A stretch of 24,394 nucleotides of DNA from Cadophora sp. MPI-SDFR-AT-0126 (Eukaryota; Ascomycota; Leotiomycetes; Helotiales; Ploettnerulaceae), in NCBI GenBank assembly GCA_020747065.1, contig JAGMVK010000036.1, forward strand, positions 1 to 24,394, read 5' to 3'. Each line of letters starts with the position of its first letter. The stretch's first letter is position 1. Below, one piece after another: positions 21,052 to 24,394 of this stretch. The position numbers and the translations under genes were made by a program. The notes below the pieces were generated by a model, which was given only the letters and a program-made list of their open reading frames with translations, was not told the origin of the DNA and ran no database searches.

Positions 21052-21869
21052 AAAGGTCTCTTGTACGATATGACAGGCACATTTGAGTCGATATTGAGTC
21101 GATCTGTTTACTCAGCGAGGATTGGTGGCGTTTAGAACGATTGTACTTATTTTCAGGGCTGAGGCTGGAGTATAGAACTATGGTACTGTTACAGCTAGCA
21201 AGAGTCTGGTGACAGCAACAAGCGAGGAGCCGAGACGAAATGAGATTGCACAGCCCCTTGATGAATGTGGGAGGTCGGAAGAATCCGGCGATGCCAGTCT
21301 AGGCACTGTGGACGATGGGGTAGGAATCAGAACGACCAAATGCAGTATCTAGTTCCAAGTCTTCCTCTCAATGGAAGACGCGTTTTGTTCATTTCGTCTG
21401 TGATTATAAGCGCTTTCAGACAGATTCCAGATAGCATTTATTTGCAGTCCGTTTAAGCTTTCTTCTGTCCGGAAATAACGGCAAGGATCCTCTGAACATC
21501 TGGCCTTTGTCCAGTGACAAGCGACGGAGAAGAGTAAGATCAGTCTCAAAAAGTTTATTTCGAATTTAGTTACCTCTTCGAAGTTAGACCCGTTCTAGAA
21601 TTGTTAGCTCTTCCCTCACTGCCATTGACGTCACAATATAGTACTATGGACATCTACATGAAGCGCGGTTGGCTCCCTCTGAGATAGACGGCGTTCGTTT
21701 TGAATTCAGCAAAAAAACAATTCTGGCAATTATCCCTCTCGTCGGGCATGTTTTCGTTGTGGCTGGACACCTTGCGTTGCCCGAGACTCTGATGAGGATG
21801 ATTTGCCAAGTTGACAAGTAGCGGGGAAAGTAAACAGGAGAACGCTGTTGACAGCGAAAATATTAAAAA
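21052..21869. other. Spacer between DUF3844 and lipase genes
   Basis: About 820 bp between two + strand genes, without recognised coding sequence on either strand. It holds the DUF3844 3' end, where the decamer TTGAGTCGAT occurs twice 11 bp apart (21083 and 21094), and the lipase promoter. No RNA gene was seen. Confidence 0.5.
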
Positions 21870-23817
21870 ATGGCACAGGCTTTACGACGAGCTACATCGC
21901 ACAACAATCCACAAGCAAACAAACCAGATGAGGTCCCGCGCTTCACCAAACAGCCCAAATCCCGACAACCTTCAGGGTTCCGGGAGAAGATTCTACGGAC
22001 TCCTCTTCCGTATTACTCTGGGCCATACAGTGTAGGAATGATGGATATTGAAGTACCTGTTCGGGATCCCAGACATTTTTCTGATATTACAAGGCATAAG
22101 AGGCATTTGTTGGAGCTTGAGACGGTATTGTTATCGGTTTTTTATCCTTCTGGGTTCGGATCTGGACAAGGCACGTCTCCCGATGGAAGGAAAGATTGGA
22201 GCAGACCAACGTGGCTACCGAGACCTAGGGTCGAGGTTGCAAAGGGGTATGGGAGGTTCGCTGGGTTACCGGAGTGGATTTCAGCTGGATGGTTTGGTCC
22301 GTTGACATGGTACTATATGGGGTTTTGATCGCGGCACTGACACTCAAAACAGGAGTCACCACTGCCTTCACCAAACTTCCTGCATTCAGAAATGCTACAT
22401 TGGCTGAACACTGGCCACCAGACAAGAATTCCTGAGAAGGCGGATATGAGACCAAGAATCGTGCTGGGACTCGACCCCCAGGCGAGCCTGAGAGACCGTG
22501 TTTCCCTCTCTTGATATTCAGCCACGGACTTGGCGGGACGAGAACGACTTATAGCTCTGTTTGTGGTTAGTATAGAGCATCGGGATGGAAGTGGTCCGAG
22601 GACGTTCGTGAATTTACCAAAGGGGGGCGTTGTGGACAATGGGAAGGTGGATTTGAGTCATAAGGATAGGGAAAAAGGATACTCGAGGATGGATTATGTT
22701 TTCCCGAAGAATAATGCTCGTGACACTCTGCCAGGTAACAAGCAGGGGGTCGATGCTGAATTGCGTTCTGCTCAGATCCAGTTACGTCTCGCTGAGATCG
22801 AAGAGGCGTGTCATGTCATGACACTCATTCATGATGGCGAAGGGGAGAAAGTCGCCAAAGCAAGCTTGCGGCGTCAAGAGAATGGCTCCATAGGAGGAAG
22901 CTCGAGAGGTTTGCAAGGAATCAACTGGGAGTCTTGGAGGAACAGATTCCACCTGCAACAAGTTACTATGCTCGGTCATTCATTCGGAGTTGCAACAACA
23001 GTTGAAGTCTTGAGGCATAAGGATCGCTTCCAGTACATGGGCCAGGGCATCATCTACGACATCTGGGGAGCAGCTGTTCAGCCGCCCGAGAGTGAGCCTC
23101 GCCATCGCATCGACTCCCCGTTGCTGGCCATAAACAGTGAAGCATCCATGTATTGGCCGGACACTATCGAATCAGTCATGTCTCTCTGCCATGAAGCCAA
23201 AGTCCATAACGTGCTGGTCCGGATGATGACTGTTCGCGGTTCAGTCCACGTCTAGCAATCCGACTTCTCGCTTCTTTACCCCCCAATAGCCAGTCTCCTG
23301 CTCAAGATGACTGTCAACCCCCGTCGGGCTATCGATCTCAACATCAACGCCTCATTGGAGTTTTTGAAGATGGTCATGCCAACGCGTATCTGTACTATGA
23401 AGCGCGGCACGAATGAACATCTTCTTGCAGTAAGCATCTTGGAAAAATTGCCTTCTGAGCATCGGCCGAATGAAAAGTGGGCTGCGATGCGCTTGCGTAT
23501 TCCACACGAGTTGCGCATTCGCCTGCGGCCGCAGTGGGTTCGTCGGCATGAAAGGAAGAAGAGAAGGATTGATTACTAAGTCCCTTCCCACAGATCCGCA
23601 GGGAAACGTACTGGAGGGTCTGGAGGACTTGCAGCTTGGAGAGGAAATTTGGATGCACGTTGCTCCGACAAAGGAGGAGTTGAAAAGGCATGGGCTGACA
23701 CCCGGGAAAGAGTTGAAGAATCATCAGAGTAGTGGGATGGTGGATGTCACAGGCCAGAAGAGTAGGTGTAGAGATCGGCATCGTGGAATTGAACAGAGAT
23801 ATATGGAGAGGGGGTGA
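21870..23817 (+). pseudogene. PAF-acetylhydrolase-type lipase (PLA2G7/PAF-AH II family), broken
   Basis: Remains of an alpha/beta-hydrolase of the platelet-activating-factor acetylhydrolase family, which in fungi cleaves short acyl chains from oxidised or acetylated phospholipids. ATG 21870 starts MAQALRRATSHNN. Then come YYSGPYSVGMMDIEVPVRDP, the oxyanion segment LLIFSHGLGGTRTTYSSVCG, IEHRDGSGPRTFVN, the nucleophile elbow MLGHSFG (Ser), IIYDIWG (probable catalytic Asp), RGSVHV (catalytic His), and a basic tail to 23817. Breaks: a frame change near 22320, TGA at 22433-22435, a short deletion at about 22561-22572, TAG at 23253-23255 right after the catalytic His, and an extra base at about 23578. 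Triad residues survive, so the damage looks recent. Family confident. Confidence 0.88.
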
Positions 23818-23967
23818 TCTGTGGTCTTGAAGGGCAGAAGGAGGATGGGAGACTGTATGGCATTTTTGAAATGCTGCATGCGGGTCGAGTAGAACTCTGT
23901 GGTCTTCAGTTCTTGAGATGGAGTAACAACACTGTAGAGCTCGGAATAGAGGTTTCAGAAAGACGGC

Positions 23968-24394
23968 TTAGATGGTCTGTCCTGAGCTCTTGAAAAACGA
24001 GCCATGTTTGTTGAATATGGAGCACTTGAATCCTGCAAAAGGCTCCTGTTCCCATAAGTGAGAATTTTCCCTTCTCTACTTGATTGAAACGAGAGAGTAG
24101 CAAACACAACATATGCACATTCACATACCGCATTCAGCTTTGACTGCAAGTCTTTGCTGGCAGTGAGACATTGGCGCTGAAATATCCCGCAAGGCAGGCC
24201 CACCACTTCGTACTCCACCCACATGTCGTGATCAGCTTGCTCTGTGAGCTCACACAAGCCATAAACAAGACGGAACAGAGTCAGGCTTTCCATCCCGACT
24301 TGAAATGTTGTGATGATCACCACTCGTAACAGAAACAACGTGGAGTCTTTCTTGTAGACTTCAAGATCAGCTGCATCAAAGCTTCCGATTACGA
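23968..24394 (-). CDS. 3' end of an unrecognised gene, partial
   Basis: The minus frame is open from the window edge (24393) and reads like protein: GSFDAADLEVYKKDSTLFLL, GMESLTLFRLVYGLCELTEQ, MWVEYEVVGLPCGIFQRQ. A 53-nt GT-AG intron at 24128-24076 fits and gives an ending WEQEPFAGFKCSIFNKHGSF with TAA at 23968-23970. Reading straight through gives a different tail ending at 23955. I do not recognise a family. The start lies outside the window. Confidence 0.4.

Noticed and set aside
20541..21080. A 179-codon minus frame across DUF3844
   Set aside because: Mirror of the well-supported DUF3844 coding sequence.
1..24394. CRISPR array, bacterial operon, viral or biosynthetic core genes
   Set aside because: Spliced fungal genes throughout; no regular repeat-spacer units and no polyketide, peptide synthetase or terpene synthase motifs.

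Overview
The window looks like nuclear DNA of a filamentous ascomycete (Pezizomycotina). Genes carry short GT-AG introns of about 45-145 nt, a fungal Zn2Cys6 regulator and a DUF3844 (Vps3844-type) protein are present, and one end is an extremely AT-rich block of the kind made by repeat-induced point mutation. No bacterial, viral, tRNA, rRNA or CRISPR feature was found. A narrower placement (for example Leotiomycetes) would be a guess.

Left end (1-842): a strand-asymmetric purine-rich tract, then about 660 bp of nearly pure A/T. This block stops within a base of the stop codon of a glycoside hydrolase gene. Positions 843-9193 hold a row of broken genes for using plant cell-wall sugars: a GH2 beta-galactosidase-type gene (-), a CE8 pectin methylesterase (-), unrecognised decayed coding pieces, the remains of an MFS sugar transporter (-), and an internally deleted GH3 beta-glucosidase/xylosidase-type gene (+). 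All keep recognisable motifs and several intact splice sites, but the reading frames are broken many times.

Middle (9563-17504): an intact GFA/CENP-V-type zinc protein (-) lies divergently from a frame-broken DUF3533/SNG1-type membrane protein (+). Then come a CFEM-like eight-cysteine membrane protein (+, frame-broken) and a Zn2Cys6 transcription factor (+, at least six frame breaks, one inside the zinc cluster).

Right (18183-24394): two intact genes diverge from a 350-bp shared promoter: an uncharacterised 374-residue single-pass membrane protein (-, four exons) and a 393-residue DUF3844 secretory-pathway protein (+, two exons). A broken PAF-acetylhydrolase-type lipase (+) and the 3' end of an unrecognised gene (-, running off the window) follow.

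The main pattern is the contrast between three genes with about 2.9 kb of unbroken coding sequence and eight neighbours with dense indels, nonsense codons and deletions. That argues for genuine, fairly recent gene decay rather than uniformly poor sequence. No intact undescribed system is visible. The notable content is a decaying pectin/hemicellulose-use neighbourhood next to an AT-rich block.
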